A stretch of DNA of 64,000 nt from positions 228,677,782 through 228,741,781 of the forward strand of contig OX465600.1 of NCBI GenBank assembly GCA_950022295.1, written 5' to 3'. Positions 11,519 to 24,847 of the stretch are shown piece after piece. The stretch is from Bromus sterilis. Taxonomy: Eukaryota; Streptophyta; Magnoliopsida; Poales; Poaceae. The position numbers and the translations under genes were made by a program. How positions within the stretch are numbered: position 1 is the first letter of the stretch; each line of letters opens with the position of its first letter. The notes under the pieces were generated by a model. The model did no database searches. It was not told where the DNA came from and saw nothing but the letters and a program-made list of their open reading frames with translations.

Positions 11519-13379
11519 AAGTTTATGCGTAGATGCTTTGTACGGTTAGAACACATAGAGATGTGGGCGTTGATCCTCTAGTTGTTACCCTCTTTTGTGC
11601 ACTTGTTCATATTGCGGCAATGTTGAATTGAAGCGGCCCTAAGCGCAAATTGCGTGTCACGCTTGACATACGGCTTGTACCGTATAAAGTGGCTTTGGGG
11701 GTGTCAGTTTCTCTAGCATTAGTGATATGGCATTTGCAACGGAGGGCCCTGCAAAGGACGAAAAGAAACAACTAGCGAATCAACGTTGTGGTTCTTGTCC
11801 GTAGGTAAGATCGGTTCTTTCCTAGGAAGCCCAAAACCACGTAAAATTTGCAAAGATAATTTAGAAGCGTCTAACTTGTTTTTGCAGGGCATGTGATGTG
11901 ATATGGTCATTGTTACAAAATTGTTGTATGAAATGAGATTTATTGTAAACAACCGGCAGGAGCCATATGGTTGTGATTTTCCTTTTTTAAGGCCTGCATG
12001 CTGTAGATATATCCATGAGATATATTGTAATGGAGAAGGACGACCATGGTGGTGGCGCCATGGACCTTGGTGCCGCGCCGGTGGCATGATGGAGATCATA
12101 CCAAGACGCACAAAGATGGAGATCTATTGCGAGAAGGACCATATCATATCACATTATCCATGCATGTGATGTTTATCCTTTTATACAACTTATTCTGCTT
12201 AGTTACGATCATGATCGCTGCGGTAGCATTATAAGATGCTCCCTCTCACTTAATATCAAGATAATTATATGTTCTTCCTTAGTATGCACCGTTAAGAAAG
12301 TTCGTCGTTTCGAGACACCACGTGATGATCGGGTGTGATAGACTCTACGTTCGCATACAACGGGTGTTTTTCAAGCCTAGCATGTACAGACATGGCCTTG
12401 AAACACATGCAAATACTAAGGTTCTACTTGGCGAGCCTAGCATGTACAGACATGGCCTCGGAACATGGACCGAAAGGTTAAGCACGAGTCATATGGATGA
12501 TATGATGAACCATATTGAGATGCTCGCCATTGCAGCTACGCCGCCTCACGTGATGATCGGTCGTGGTGTAGTGAATTTGGTTCGTGTAATCACCAAAGAC
12601 GACTCGAGGGATGTTGTTTTTGAGTGGGAGTTAGATGAACTCATTTTATCATGAACTAAATCAAAGTGAATTTGCATAGTTCGTTGTAGTCATTGGCATT
12701 TGTTTACTACCTTGCGCTTAGCTATAATTGAGATAATAGAACTATAGAATTCTGGATATTTAACTTTACGGACTGGTACCGTATTGTTTGAGTGTCAATC
12801 TAAAGTTTAAAGTCTTATTGCAAACTTTAGCAAACCTTGCTTACTCCATGAAATTTAATAATTAGTATTAAATCGAGAGTATCGACTCCAGCGTTAGTAT
12901 CTAAGTATCACACTTGCCTCCATAATCCTTGATATTCAAAAGTTGTTTGTTATTATCAAGGTTATCTAGGATCTGAAAGGATTGTTTCAGAAACTATCAT
13001 GTGTGGAAGATATAACGATATCTAAAACAATGTTTAGTTGCAATGTGATAGAGTAAAATTTAGTGAGAAACATGTTCTCATATTGTATGAGAATTTGTGA
13101 AGGTTGGAGACACTATGTGTCCTAATCTCCCAAAAAGGTTTTGGGAACTAATATTGTACTCACAGTTTGTCCCTATGAGCTATGGTAGCTTTGTCATGAA
13201 AGTTGTCATGATAGGATGAATGGAAGATGCTGGTAAAAAAATTTACCGCACTAAAAGATTGCTAAAGAATGGAATTTGGAAGAACGCCAAATATTTGATG
13301 ACGGTGATCTACATCAAAGTGAGAATCAAAGGGTGTTAGTATTTGACTAACACACTTTGGATTATGTGTCATATGAATG
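11519..13379 (+). other. Copia A leader / non-coding 5' internal region
   Basis: No Gag-like frame is recognisable. Short open frames (for example 110 codons at 12322-12654) are shared with the second copy (27363-27695) but resemble the untranslated leader of Triticeae copia elements more than a protein. A short near-repeat, GCATGTACAGACATGGCC, occurs twice around 12380-12460. The second copy of this region stops at the point matching 13202. Confidence 0.55.
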
Positions 13380-15840
13380 GTGCCACAAGTGATGTTGATA
13401 AATTCTTCTAAAAAGGAAAGGAATTGCTGAAAGAGGATCTGAAAAATATTTTGGCGAAAAAGAAAAAGGAAAAGACTGGAAATGTCCAGCTCGGGTATAT
13501 AGATGATATACATGTTATGGGTATATTCATTGCTTGTTAAACAATGTGATTCTTGAGTATTGGATACTGATTGGTTGGTATGAAGTGTCATACAGAACAA
13601 CGCAATACAAGAGTTGCAATGGCCTGAGTAACTAGCAAATGAATATGGGATGATTCTCATCAAAAACAAAATAAAGTGTTATTGTGTTTATCGTTGGAAT
13701 TAAACCTAGCCTTCAAGATTTATTTGAATAATTGTTATTCTGTTCTGGTGTTATACGAACAATAGTTGTTCAAATTATCACCATATTCATAGAAGATGGA
13801 TGAACTCTATAAATCTTGTTGGAGAAATCACATCCATAATAACTGATGCTAAACATGTCGCAAGACAAATGATTAGAAGATCACTTATGAGTGACACCAC
13901 CGTTTGAATCATATTGGAAAGAAACACATGAAGAAACTCCATGATGGTGGATTTTTGGAGTCTTTTTTATTTTGAATCAACTGACGCTTGTAAGAATTTC
14001 CTAGAGATGATTGAAACTCCGTTCATAGGCAAAGAAGGACGGACGACTAACTTATTGGACATTATACATGTTGATGTATATAGTTAATTATGTGTAGCCG
14101 TGTGTGGTGGGTCTTATAACTTCATATACTTTAACCAAGGATTTGAGTGTATATATGTGTATATTTACTTGATAAGGAAGAAGTATGAAATATTTGAAAA
14201 TGTTCAAATAAATTTCAAGATGAAGTGAAAATCATTGTAACGAGAAAATAAGAGTTTATGATTGGATCATAAAAGAAGATTTTTGAGTTAAAAGTTTAGC
14301 AAATGCCTGAGAGTTTAGGAATCGTTCCAAAACTTGCATTTCCCGAAACACCATTGGAGTATGGAGTGTTCGAGAGATGTAATCAAACCTTGTTTGACAT
14401 GGTAAGGATCAAATGTGTTATTTATAAAATTGCCATTATATTTTAAGGATTAAGCTTTAGAGACTACCGCTTTTCACTGAAAAGAGCGCCATCGAGATCC
14501 GTTGAAATGACACCATATGAGTTATGGAATGGGATAAAACCCAATTTGTCTTTTCTTAAATTTTGGTATGCAAGGCATATGTAAAATGTTTACAACCAAA
14601 GTCAGATAAAGTACGTCTTTGTAGGTTATCCCAATGTAACCTTTGGGTATTCCTCCATAAAGACAAAAGTGTTTTGTGGCTAAGTGCATCAAGTTTCTTG
14701 AGAAGGAATGTTTCGCGAAAAGTTAAGTGGGAGGACAGTAGAACTTCGATTAGGTTGTTGAACCTAAGCTTTATGTGCTAAGTGGCGCAGCGCCGGAAAG
14801 TGTCCCGAAAGCGGCCGCAATGCTCTTGGCTCCCGTGTCCCAAAGGTTGTGGTCACGGCGATGTAAGTTCCTATTGAACTACGTAGTTCAGATAATCGAT
14901 CAAATAGTAAGATTTGAGATTGAATCATTGTTATTTGATAATAATGGACCGACTACATGCAAATAAGAAATGATGGGCCCTGACTCCGTCAGAATGGCTA
15001 GAAGCTATAAAATCCGTGATAGTTCCATACACGAGAAACCAAGTTTCTGAACTTGGAAGACCCTCTAGATACCGTGTTTGGATCTATAAAGAAACAGACG
15101 TGTATGTTCTCACATCTATGAAATATTCGACATATCGTTAAAATGGTTTACGATTATGTTCGAAGAGTTGGCTATGACAAGATTTGATCTTTCATAACGA
15201 TATTTAGTCTGGACGGATTATTGTAGCAACCACTACATATGCTAGTTTTTGTATATGGTAGTTGAACAAATGGAACAACGTTCTTCTAATAGAATGGTTA
15301 CCTAGGACGTGTACAGGACACGGTCCAAAGTGTTCTGTTAATTCAAAGGATGCTAAAATAGCATGCAAATTTCAATGGTTGAAATAAGCATTCGCGGAGT
15401 TGGAATCTTCATCATGATGAAATTGTTAAAACGTTTAGTTTCATCAGAGACGGTGAAGATGCTTGCTTTTGCAAGAAATTAAGTGGGAGCGCTGAGACAT
15501 ATTTCTAATACATTATGTAGAAGACATATTGTTGATTGGAAATGATGTATCTTTTATTGACACGGGTGAAGTTTCATTGAAAATTTGATTTTAATGGAAG
15601 ATTTGGGCAAAACCAGTATATTGGGCTAATATGGTCTATATAGATAGATTGAGGTGCTAATATGGTTGGGCCGAAGTACATATATGAAATATTGAATAAG
15701 TTCAATATGGAAACGACGAGAAAGGTTCTTGCCGCATGGAAAAGGTTGAAGCGAGATTCAAGTGTTTTGACACTTGGTGAGTAAAATCACATGAATGATT
15801 TGATCAATCATGTACACCACGATATGTACAATTCCAGAAT
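13380..15840 (+). pseudogene. pol: Copia A decayed pol, left part (late Gag/protease edge, integrase, start of RT)
   Basis: No long frame is left, but ordered fragments of copia Pol can be read across frames. These are a lysine-rich stretch before the protease region (about 13400-13500); integrase around 14040-14430 (LLDIIHVDV, then VFERCNQTLFDMV near 14370); integrase C-terminal pieces at 14500-14750 (MTPYELWNG, AYVKCLQPKSDK); and RT-region pieces from about 14950. Stops and frameshifts are dense. Copia B interrupts at 15840; RNase H continues at 24169. LTR divergence is only about 1%, so much of this decay probably predates insertion. Confidence 0.7.
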
Positions 15841-17595
15841 TGTTGGGGTTCGCAGCAGAAAACACAAATTTTTCCTAACTGGCATTCCCTTAACCCAAGA
15901 TCTAGCTAGCCGTATTACCGTAACAGATAGTAGTGCGGAAATAACATACCTCGGGATGTAGTCCGTTGCGCGGGAAACGTTCCCGCAAACGTGGTTGATG
16001 TAGCCGATCAAGTTTCACAGCCCCCTGGCTGTGTTGAGCACCCGGATGGGTGTAGTGCCACACGTGCAGCACCTCGTAGTACTCGCACACGTACGAGACT
16101 CGATGACGACCTCCGTTCTCCGATCCAGCGGAGGGGGCGGAAGCAGACCTCCGGACGGAGCTTCGGCAGCACGACGGCTTCCGATTCTAGCAGAGAGGTC
16201 TCAATTCCACTACAGGCTCATACTAGGGAGCCCACCATGGAAGAGACCAGAGAGGGGAGGAGACCGGAGAAAACCGATCTCAATTCGGAGTTATATTTAT
16301 TTTCTCACGAATTTCTGTGTATTAATTATGTGCACCCTGCCTGTCTTTATATAGGCTGGGGAAGGGAGTCAACCCACCTCCCCTAGCAATGTGGGACTAA
16401 ACCCTTTGCTAGGGGGTGTCCGGCCAAGGGGGGAGAGGGGGCGCACCCCTCATGGGCCCTAGGGCCCATGGCGCCTCCCCCCCCCCTTTTTCTTTTCTTT
16501 TTTCTTTTCCCTTTAATTCCTTAATGGGCCTTTTTCTCCACTAAGGCCCATAGCACATATTAATTAGAAATAAAATGATTTTAATTATTAATTCAATTAA
16601 TTAATAACTAAAACATATTATTCCATCTCCCGGTGCTCCGGAAACACTTCCGGCTCACTCCGAACTTGTTTCGGTTCAATACGGTACTCCTCCGATATTG
16701 TCTCCCTTATTCTCTGGTTGCTCCGATGGTTCCGAAAAGGTCTCCGATTTCATCGAGCCCTTAAGTGTGTTACCCTACGGTCCGAGAACACTCCAGTCAT
16801 GACCGAGCAGAGGCAACAGTCAATGATCATCAGCGGGACCTGGATGCCCATAATGACCCCTGTGCATTCCGGATATCAATACCGATTGGACCTTACGCCG
16901 TATAGCATTCCCTTTGTCAGCGATACTGGATTGTTCCGAGATTCGATCAATGACATCCTATGTCTGGTTCAACCTCGTTCCGAACTAATCCTTATTCACT
17001 CGTTCCCGTGATATTCATCCCCGTGACCTAGTCACACGCTGCGCAGCTTCATGGATGCAATCTCACCGAGTGGGCCCCGAGTATCTATCCATTATGTGGA
17101 TTGACAAATCCCGCTCTTGTAAACAATACTCCTCAACGTATCTCCACGGAATACCTAAGATACAACCGTTATGACCCGCATATTTCAGTCAGGTGGTGGG
17201 ATGTAAGTCAAAGCATCCGGGAAGATAGTGATTATGCACGTACTCACGGTCAAAGGAACGGTCTACCACGTTCTGTAATTACAACACTGAACCTTCACAA
17301 GATTTGATCATGATGTAATGCTTACTTTGGGTAATGTTCATCACGTCACTTAGCCAGTGAGGTGACCTCATAGTCAAGAGACTTAATTGTCCATGATCGC
17401 GAAACCACGATCATCATGTTGACCATGAACTAGTTATCGATGTAGAGGCTAACTAGGAACTCTGGGTGTTTCTATACCACATCTGCATCATTGTTTCACT
17501 GATGCAGTTCTAGCACGGTATGAAACTGGTTATGAACTTGCTTAGATATATTGGAATAATCATATATTATTTGCCTCTAGAGCATATATCCAACA
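15841..17595 (-). repeat. Copia B 3' LTR (left copy)
   Basis: 1755 bp, same length as the right copy. A minus-strand TATA box lies at 16345-16354. The 131-codon plus-strand frame at 15991-16386 recurs in the other LTR and is antisense to the element; I do not regard it as a gene. Confidence 0.93.
16345..16354 (-). promoter_or_regulatory. Probable TATA box of the copia B LTR
   Basis: CTATATAAAG on the minus strand; repeated in the right LTR at about 22913-22922, where it would drive the full-length transcript. Confidence 0.6.
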
Positions 17596-17605
17596 GTCTC
17601 CCACT
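17596..17605 (-). other. Copia B polypurine tract
   Basis: Minus-strand AGTGGGAGAC directly abuts the LTR start TGTTGG; it is the plus-strand DNA primer site. Confidence 0.85.
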
Positions 17606-20600
17606 TGCACTAGAGTGCTAATAATCTAGCCGCATTTTTCCGATCATAAACATCTTATCACATAAGTGTTTCATTGATCATGCACGCTCATGGAAGAAGG
17701 TTCGTCAACGAACTGCACCAATTCAGATTCGTATGTTTCCTTTGCAACTGGTATAGGTCAAAAGCTCTTTTGACATACCACTCATTATCATATAATGGTT
17801 GGATATAAGTTTCGCGGGAGAGTGAGACTATTATTTCACAGTATCCTCCAATGATCTCTTGGTTCAGTCTTTAAGAAGACTCATCCATAGTCATATATAC
17901 TGAGAAATACACTCAGCCAGAAGTCCAATACTTCTAACGCTAAACTTTTATCCATACGTCTACTTTCTTAAGTAGTATTATGTTTGTAGTACCGTGAATT
18001 TTGCTCACATTTCTTTCATGTCTTTGGTGATGTCTCTAATTCCATATAGACCCATAATATGGCTTGCAATTGTAATCTTGCATTACATTCAAGTCTATTA
18101 TCATTTCTATATTTTAGAGAATAGTCCTCAGTATGCCTCTCATATACTGAATGCATGGACTTTATTCAGATTCTGTGTTTTACTCCTAAAGCACATCGGA
18201 ATCTGTTCTTCTCCAAGAACTTTTGAGTCATTCTGTTGTTGGATTCACAACGCATGTTATATGGTAGAATCATATGTCAAGAACATATAAGATCACATGT
18301 CCAGTACATGGTGCATCTCTATTCTTCCATCAAGACATTGCTTGTGATATTTGGATTTCATCCATTATATAATTTCTAGCCACAAGAACCTGTTTCTTGT
18401 CTAGAAGATTATTCCAACCTTCACTTCGTTTCATTATCCGTATCTTAATCTACTCATATAGATTTCAACGTGTAATGTGTTGGTATTTCACATAAAAGAA
18501 GATTCTTGCAATCTTGTATTTTATTTGCCTTATGCTCTATATATATCATAATGCACATATGTATATGAGACGATTCTCTATATACACAATCAATGCATAT
18601 CCATATATATACATATGAGATCATTCTTCACACATATCAATGCATATATGTTTGAGACAATGATCATGCTCCCACTCAAATATATCCATCTTATACTCAT
18701 ATATTTGTGGTTCAGCTTTCATCAAGTCATTTTATTGTTCACTATGTCTCACATAATGACAAAGCTTCCAAAGCTCCCACTCAGAAAATGCCCTCTGTAT
18801 TCCAAGTTTCAGGGAAGTCTTCAAAGCTCCCACTCAGTTTCATGAAACTGCAGGCCCACTCAATATCTTGGTCATCACAAAATCACTTGATCAAATCAAG
18901 TTTGAGGGTTCCTGTCTTGAGGTACTATAGTCCATCCTTTTAACGAAGTAACCTTCGTCTTGCCCATTACAATTCCCTTTCAAATCCAAATTTGACTGAG
19001 ATGCAATTTCAGGCTATGGTCCATCGTAGTGTAAATGAAATATTTTATTGATTAAAGCATTACTACGTTTCCGTAGTCAATCACCATTGAACTTTGGTCA
19101 TAACCAAATAATGCTTTATGTCCATTACGTTATTCTCAATAACTCTCCAGTTTGTCGAGAATATGAAATAACCGATTTATTTCACAGGACGTGAGCCATC
19201 CTTAATGTAACTCAATATTATTTCATTTCTCCTCGTGTTCTAGGTTACCATCATTCCTTTGTGTCTTCAAGCAATATTATTCCCTATTGTTTTATTAAGA
19301 AGACTCATGATTATTGTTCTGTATAGAACGTATTCATGACAACCTTCTAAGTTCAACAATGGCTTCAACTCATATACCAAGATCAATCATCTTTGGCATA
19401 TCCTTCCTTATGCAGTGTCATTACAGCGGAACATGCTTCCGTTGCAATACTCTGATATTCTGAAGGCAAGGTCCAATACCTCGGTCAAAGTTTCCATTAT
19501 CTCCCATTGGATCTGTGTTGAGATACTTTTCTCGTATTACCAATTAAGCAACAGAAATTTTGCTATTCGGGGAGAATATGTAATTTCAATTGCTCGTAGT
19601 TCTATTACAAAGAAATTCTTTCTTTTAAGAAACCTTATAACACCATCAGTTATGGAGCTATCATGTCTCGTTAAAACCAGGATGGTTTCCTATTCATGAA
19701 GTGGGTGTTTTAACTTAATGAATTAAACAACTTATTCGACAATAACTATAGTGCTAGGGGAAAGAACGTTTAGACCATACTACGGTTTAGTATGACTACG
19801 AATGGTTTAAGTAGTCCAGCACTTTCAACTTCCATCATAGTTTGTGGTACAACTTCCACAAGTCTCCCATTATGTCAATATCAATACTTTTCACTCCGGA
19901 TCGTAGCGTAGTGATATGTATCCTTGTATTCTCACTTCTTACTGTGATTCCCGAATCTCAGTTTTATGATCTCAATTGAATACAACTTTCAATTAATCAT
20001 ATGAAGTTTTTAATGATAACTCACATGCCCATTCTACATCATTTATGTATAATGATTGGCACAAGTTCTACTTGCTAGAACCTTGTCATGATCATATTTA
20101 TTGCAGAGGTTCATAGATCGTGTATTTAATCCATCTCATGCAATCAAGTTATGATTCTTCATTTGATAATGAACTCACAAGTTAATAGATCATACATTTA
20201 ATGAATTCATCAGTTATGAAGTCACCTCATGCAATCAGATCTTTGACTTGTTATAATCAAGACAACTTTATCATTAAACATTGAATATTTCTTGACAATA
20301 ATAGTAGTATTATAAATGCTTTCTATCATATCATAAATCAAGACGTAATCAAAGTATAAGCACACTTTTATTCATAGAGATGGAACAACTGACTTGTCTC
20401 ATTACATGAATAACTTTGTCTCGCGAGATGCAAGACACACAACTAAGTGTTCATACTATAATGATTACATAAGATTTATCTAATACTCTAAGTATCTCCT
20501 ATGATAGATGTCTCGGTGGAATCCATGCTGGCCATCAACTGACTTGATATCCATCAATCCTCGATTTCACCTCTTCCCGTCCATGCAACAGCAGGTCCTG

Positions 20601-20634
20601 TTTTCATAAAACAGAATAAGTATCAAATACTCAT
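17606..20634 (-). pseudogene. Copia B internal region where pol is expected, decayed
   Basis: About 3 kb in which I cannot follow Pol motifs. It contains repeated purine-rich words (GTGGGAGC type, minus strand) as seen between Pol segments of related elements, and only short open frames of fewer than 100 codons. A copia pol normally needs roughly 3.5-4 kb, so this is both short and broken. Since the LTRs differ by only about 1%, the defect probably existed when the element moved. A translated search against BARE/Angela Pol would show how much homology remains. Confidence 0.5.
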
Positions 20635-21342
20635 TTACTGCATCTGTTGTATAAGGGAGTAAACATTTATAAAGTATATCAAGTATATACCTTCTCCATC
20701 GATGACTTCTGCATCCTCGAAAGGAGCAATGTCCGTGGTCAAGAGATCAGTCATGAAGTTCTGGAGACTCATATTAGCTCCTCTTCCGACATAGCTATGA
20801 ACATAATCACCATAACTCGGAGGGAGTGAGTGCAATAACGTATTTATTGCAAACTCTTCCGTGGTGCTTTCGTTCATTGTCCAATATTCATAGTCCTCCA
20901 CTAGGGTCAGGTACATCTCATGCATCCTGTCTAAGTGATCATCAAGGCTTGTGCGTTCTTCCATCTTTGTAGATAGAAACTTGCTTTCTAACTCAAATCT
21001 GGCAATTCTGAACTCACGTACGAACATTGTCTTTAGCGTGTCCATCATGTCATATGGGCCAGTGTCCTGTAACTGTATGCCCAACTCCTCTGACATGCTG
21101 AAGAACATGACATTCCTGACTACGGAGCATTTCTGTCGGCGAGCATAATGATCAAGTATCTCTTGATCGCCAACATCATCGTCCGGATGTTCTTCCACAT
21201 GCATTTCTATTGTAAACAAGATGTCTGCTCTCTTGAGCGACGTCCTAAGGCGTGAATACCAATCAGCAAAGTTTGACCCATTTTCTCTAAGTCTTTCACC
21301 TTCCATGAAGAAAGATAGTTCACGTTGCTCTAGTGCATTCAT
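20635..21342 (-). CDS. gag: Copia B Gag
   Basis: A 235-codon frame of the copia Gag (UBN2-like) type: an N-terminal start MNALEQRE, a GSNFADWYSRLR core (W in the usual place), a helical middle (LKTMFVREFRIARFELESKFLSTKM) and an LHSLPPSYGDYV motif. The protein would form the particle around element RNA in the cytoplasm. After DAEVIDGEG the C-terminal 16 residues look non-homologous. At that point the minus strand reads GGAGAAG/GTATAT (boundary at 20691/20690), a good splice-donor sequence, so the tail may be intron. No zinc knuckle is present. The leader from the PBS to this ATG is about 1.05 kb. Confidence 0.75.
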   Translation of the reverse strand: MNALEQRELSFFMEGERLRENGSNFADWYSRLRTSLKRADILFTIEMHVEEHPDDDVGDQEILDHYARRQKCSVVRNVMFFSMSEELGIQLQDTGPYDMMDTLKTMFVREFRIARFELESKFLSTKMEERTSLDDHLDRMHEMYLTLVEDYEYWTMNESTTEEFAINTLLHSLPPSYGDYVHSYVGRGANMSLQNFMTDLLTTDIAPFEDAEVIDGEGIYLIYFINVYSLIQQMQ

Positions 21343-22394
21343 TTTCTACAAACATAATTGCAAGGAACACAATTAAGACTAGTTCACAACAAATGAGTTC
21401 ATATAATCATATGAGATCGCACTAAAACATTTCATCCCTAGGAAGTTTTAGTGATTACATGATCCAGATTCACTGCCCGACCTCGAATATCACACGGCCG
21501 ACGGGTCAGTTTCAAAGGTAGACAACAACTTGTGCGATCACATTATCTTATATATACTGTGACTCATGCTCGATCTTTCGATCTCTAGTATTCTGAGGCC
21601 ATATCTGCATATGCTAGGCTCGCCAAATTAACCTCCATGTTATATGCTGCTCAGCAAGGCCATATTTTCATATGCCAGGCTTGCCGAACCCAACCTCATG
21701 CGAACTCCATTGAATATGTAGGACAACTCCGGTATGTACGGAGCATCAAGCCATATGGGAGAACCTTCCAGGTGGTGCACACTTCGGTAGAATACTTGTG
21801 TTTGGCTTTGTTAAGGGATCATCTTATCACATGCTACCGTCGTGTATCTTATACTAGCAAGTTTTAAGATGTCTGGGCTATGGCAACACTAAGTCTACAG
21901 TGTCTCCATTTTAGTTTGTTTTATGATGACGATTACTACTTATTAGTAACTCATAGCAAAGCTATCACTACATCACAAACAAACAAACGATAGCCCCCAC
22001 TTTGCAATACAAGGTTTAGACGATCTAGTTGTATATTGCAAGTTTTACGTGGCTGCTAGGGCTTTCATAGTTAAACAGGTTTTAACCTACGAGTCAACCA
22101 CAACGTCAACCATACGATTGTCTCTATTACACCCCGTACGGGGCCCTCCGTTGCAAATGCCACATCCGCTAAAGTAGAGAGACAGACACCCCCCTAGCCA
22201 CTTTATACGGTACAAGCCGCATGTCAAGCGTGGAACCAGTCTCGCGTAAGAGTACGCGTAAAGTCGGTCGGGGGCCGCTTCATCAAACAATGCCGCAGAT
22301 ATGAACAAGTGCACCTGAGAGGGTAACAATCATACAATCAACGCCCACATCCCCGATGTGTTCTATCCGTACAGTAATACTAAGCATAGACCTA
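21343..22394 (-). other. Copia B untranslated leader
   Basis: Lies between gag and PBS. It shares words with the copia A leader (the CATATGCCAGGC-type near-repeat around 21600-21690, and the stretch near 22130-22340 that matches the copia A leader in reverse orientation). I see no protein. Confidence 0.6.
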
Positions 22395-22407
22395 GCTCAT
22401 GATACCA
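22395..22407 (-). other. Copia B primer-binding site
   Basis: Minus-strand TGGTATCATGAGC, one base from the LTR end. It resembles the initiator-methionine tRNA complement TGGTATCAGAGC but diverges after nine bases. Confidence 0.75.
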
Positions 22408-22408
22408 C

Positions 22409-24163
22409 TGTTGGGGTTCGCAGCAGAAAACACAAATTTTTCCTAACTGGCGTTCCCTTAACCCAAGATCTAGCTAGCCGTATTACCATAACAGATAGTA
22501 GTGCGGAAATAACATACCTCGGGATGTAGTCCGTTGCGCGGGAAACGTTCCCGCAAACATGGTTCATGTAGCCGATCAAGTTTCACAGCCCCCTGGCTGT
22601 GTTGAGCACCCGGATGGGTGTAGTGCCACACGTGCAGCACCTCGTAGTACTCGCACACGTACGAGACTCGATGACGACCTCCGTTCTCCGATCCAGCGGA
22701 GGGGGCGGAAGCAGACCTCCGGACGGAGCTTCCGCAGCACGACGGCCTCCGATTCTAGCAGAGAGGTCTCAATTCCACTACAGGATCACACTAGGGAGCC
22801 CACCATGGAAGAGACCAGAGAGGGGAGGAGACCGGAGAAAACCGATCTCAATTCGGAGTTATATTTATTTTCTCACGAATTTCTGTGTATTAATTATGTG
22901 CACCCTGCCTGTCTTTATATAGGCTGGGGAAGGGAGTCAACCCACCTCCCCTAGCAATGTGGGACTAAACCCTTTGCTAGGGGGTGGCCGGCCAAGGGGG
23001 GAGAGGGGGCGCACCCCTCATGGGCCCTAGGGCCCATGGCGCCTCCCCCCCCCCTTTTTCTTTTCTTTTTTCTTTTCCCTTTAATTCCTTAATGGGCCTT
23101 TTTCTCCACTAAGGCCCATAGCACATATTAATTAGAAATAAAATGATTTTAATTATTAATTCAATTAATTAATAACTAAAACATATTATTCCATCTCCCG
23201 GTGCTCCGAAAACACTTCCGGCTCACTCCGAACTTGTTTCGGTTCAATACGGTACTCCTCCGATATTGTCTCCCTTATTCTCTGGTTGCTCCGATGGTTC
23301 CGAAAAGGTCTCCGATTTCATCGAGCCCTTAAGTGTGTTACCCTACGGTCCGAGAACACTCCAGTCATGACCGAGCAGAGGCAACAGTCAATGATCATCA
23401 GCGGGACCTGGATGCCCATAATGACCCCTGTGCATTCCGGATATCAATACCGATTGGACCTTACGTCGTATAGCATTCCCTTTGTCAGCGATACTGGATT
23501 GTTCCGAGATTCGATCAATGACATCCTATGTCTGGTTCAACCTCGTTCCGAACTAATCCTTATTCACTTGTTCCCGTGATATTCATCCCCGTGACCTAGT
23601 CACACGCTGCGCAGCTTCATGGATGGAATCTCACCGAGTGGGCCCCGAGTATCTATCCATTATATGGATTGACAAATCCCGCTCTTGTAAACAATACTCC
23701 TCAACGTATCTCCACGGAATACCTAAGATACAACCGTTATGACCCGCATATTTCAGTCAGGTGGTGGGATGTAAGTCAAAGCATCCGGGAAGATAGTGAT
23801 TATGCACGTACTCACGGTCAAAGGAACGGTCTACCACGTTCTGTAATTACAACACTGAACCTTCACAAGATTTGATCATGCTGTAATGCTTACTTTGGGT
23901 AATGTTCATCACGTCACTTAGCCAGTGAGGTGACCTCATAGTCAAGAGACTTAATTGTCCATGATCGCGAAACCACGATCATCATGTTGACCATGAACTA
24001 GTTATCAATGTAGAGGCTAACTAGGAACTCTGGGTGTTTCTATACCACACCTGCATCATTGTTTCACTGATGCAGTTCTAGCACGGTATGAAACTGGTTA
24101 TGAACTTGCTTAGATATATTGGAATAATCATATATTATTTGCCTCTAGAGCATATATCCAACA
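22409..24163 (-). repeat. Copia B 5' LTR (right copy)
   Basis: 1755 bp, about 99% identical to the left copy by eye. Its outer edge is followed by the TSD AGAAT and the continuation of copia A. Confidence 0.93.
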
Positions 24164-24168
24164 AGAAT

Positions 24169-24836
24169 GTCCTATGCTCTAAATGTTATGAGCATATACC
24201 AGAATGATTCATAAGATGATCATTGGAAAATAGTAAAGATATCCTTACGTGCTTTGGAAGGACTAAGAATATATTATGTATGTTGGACAATAGTTCATTG
24301 TAAAGTGTTACATTGATACTAGTTTTGTCGCAAGATACAATCTAAATTTATCTCAATTTTGGAAGTGTGTTAAGGTGGCGAAATGTAATGGAAGAAAGTT
24401 CCATGATAGATTTGGAATAGTTCCGAATGGATTTGGATGAGTTCCAAAGTTAAGACATTGTTACGAATACTACAACGAAAGGCTAAGTATATGACTGCTC
24501 TAGCAGCAGCAAAGGAGGGCATTTGTGTCAAGAAGTTTGTTTGACAAACTAGGTGTAGTTCCAAGCGAGCTAATACTATGAAGATCTATTGTACGACAAT
24601 AGATTCAACATGTTTTGAGCTCAAGGGACTAAGGTCTCACCGGAGGACCAAATTTATGAAATGCCATCTCATTGGTGAATGAGTGATGCGTAGAGACGCA
24701 AAGAAATGCAAATACACACGGACCTGAAGTGTCAGATCTGGATATTAGGTTTACCACTAGCAATGCGTATGGATAACACCTGAATGCCATAGGTGTTGGA
24801 TGCGCAAGTACCAAACTAGATTATTGACTCTAGTGC
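24169..24836 (+). pseudogene. pol: Copia A decayed pol, right part (end of RT and RNase H)
   Basis: Continues directly from 15840. Readable fragments in order: DDHWKIVK, EAKYMTALAAAKEG followed by KKFV (RNase H), a C-terminal LRSHRRTKFMKCHLI piece, and KCKYTRT. Each corresponds to the conserved end of copia Pol but is separated from the next by stops or shifts. Confidence 0.7.
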
Positions 24837-24847
24837 AAGTAGGAGAC
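24837..24847 (+). other. Copia A polypurine tract
   Basis: AAGTAGGAGAC immediately precedes LTR2, proving that LTR2 is the 3' LTR of this element and not the start of an independent insertion. Confidence 0.8.

Larger units (their letters stand above)
15841..24163 (-). mobile_element. Copia B: Ty1/copia element (Angela/BARE-like) on the minus strand
   Basis: Two 1755-bp LTRs (15841-17595 and 22409-24163) flank a 4.8-kb internal region, with AGAAT duplicated on either side (15836-15840 and 24164-24168). On the minus strand the LTR begins TGTTGGATATATGCTCTAGAGGC-like, close to the Angela/BARE start, and ends CCCCAACA. The PBS lies beside the right LTR and the PPT beside the left one, which fixes the orientation. 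The LTRs differ at roughly 16 positions by eye (about 0.9%), so insertion is recent. It carries an open gag but no readable pol. Confidence 0.93.

Noticed and set aside
15991..16386. 131-codon frame in copia B LTRs as a gene
   Set aside because: Antisense to the element, present in both LTRs, no similarity recognised and no start context.
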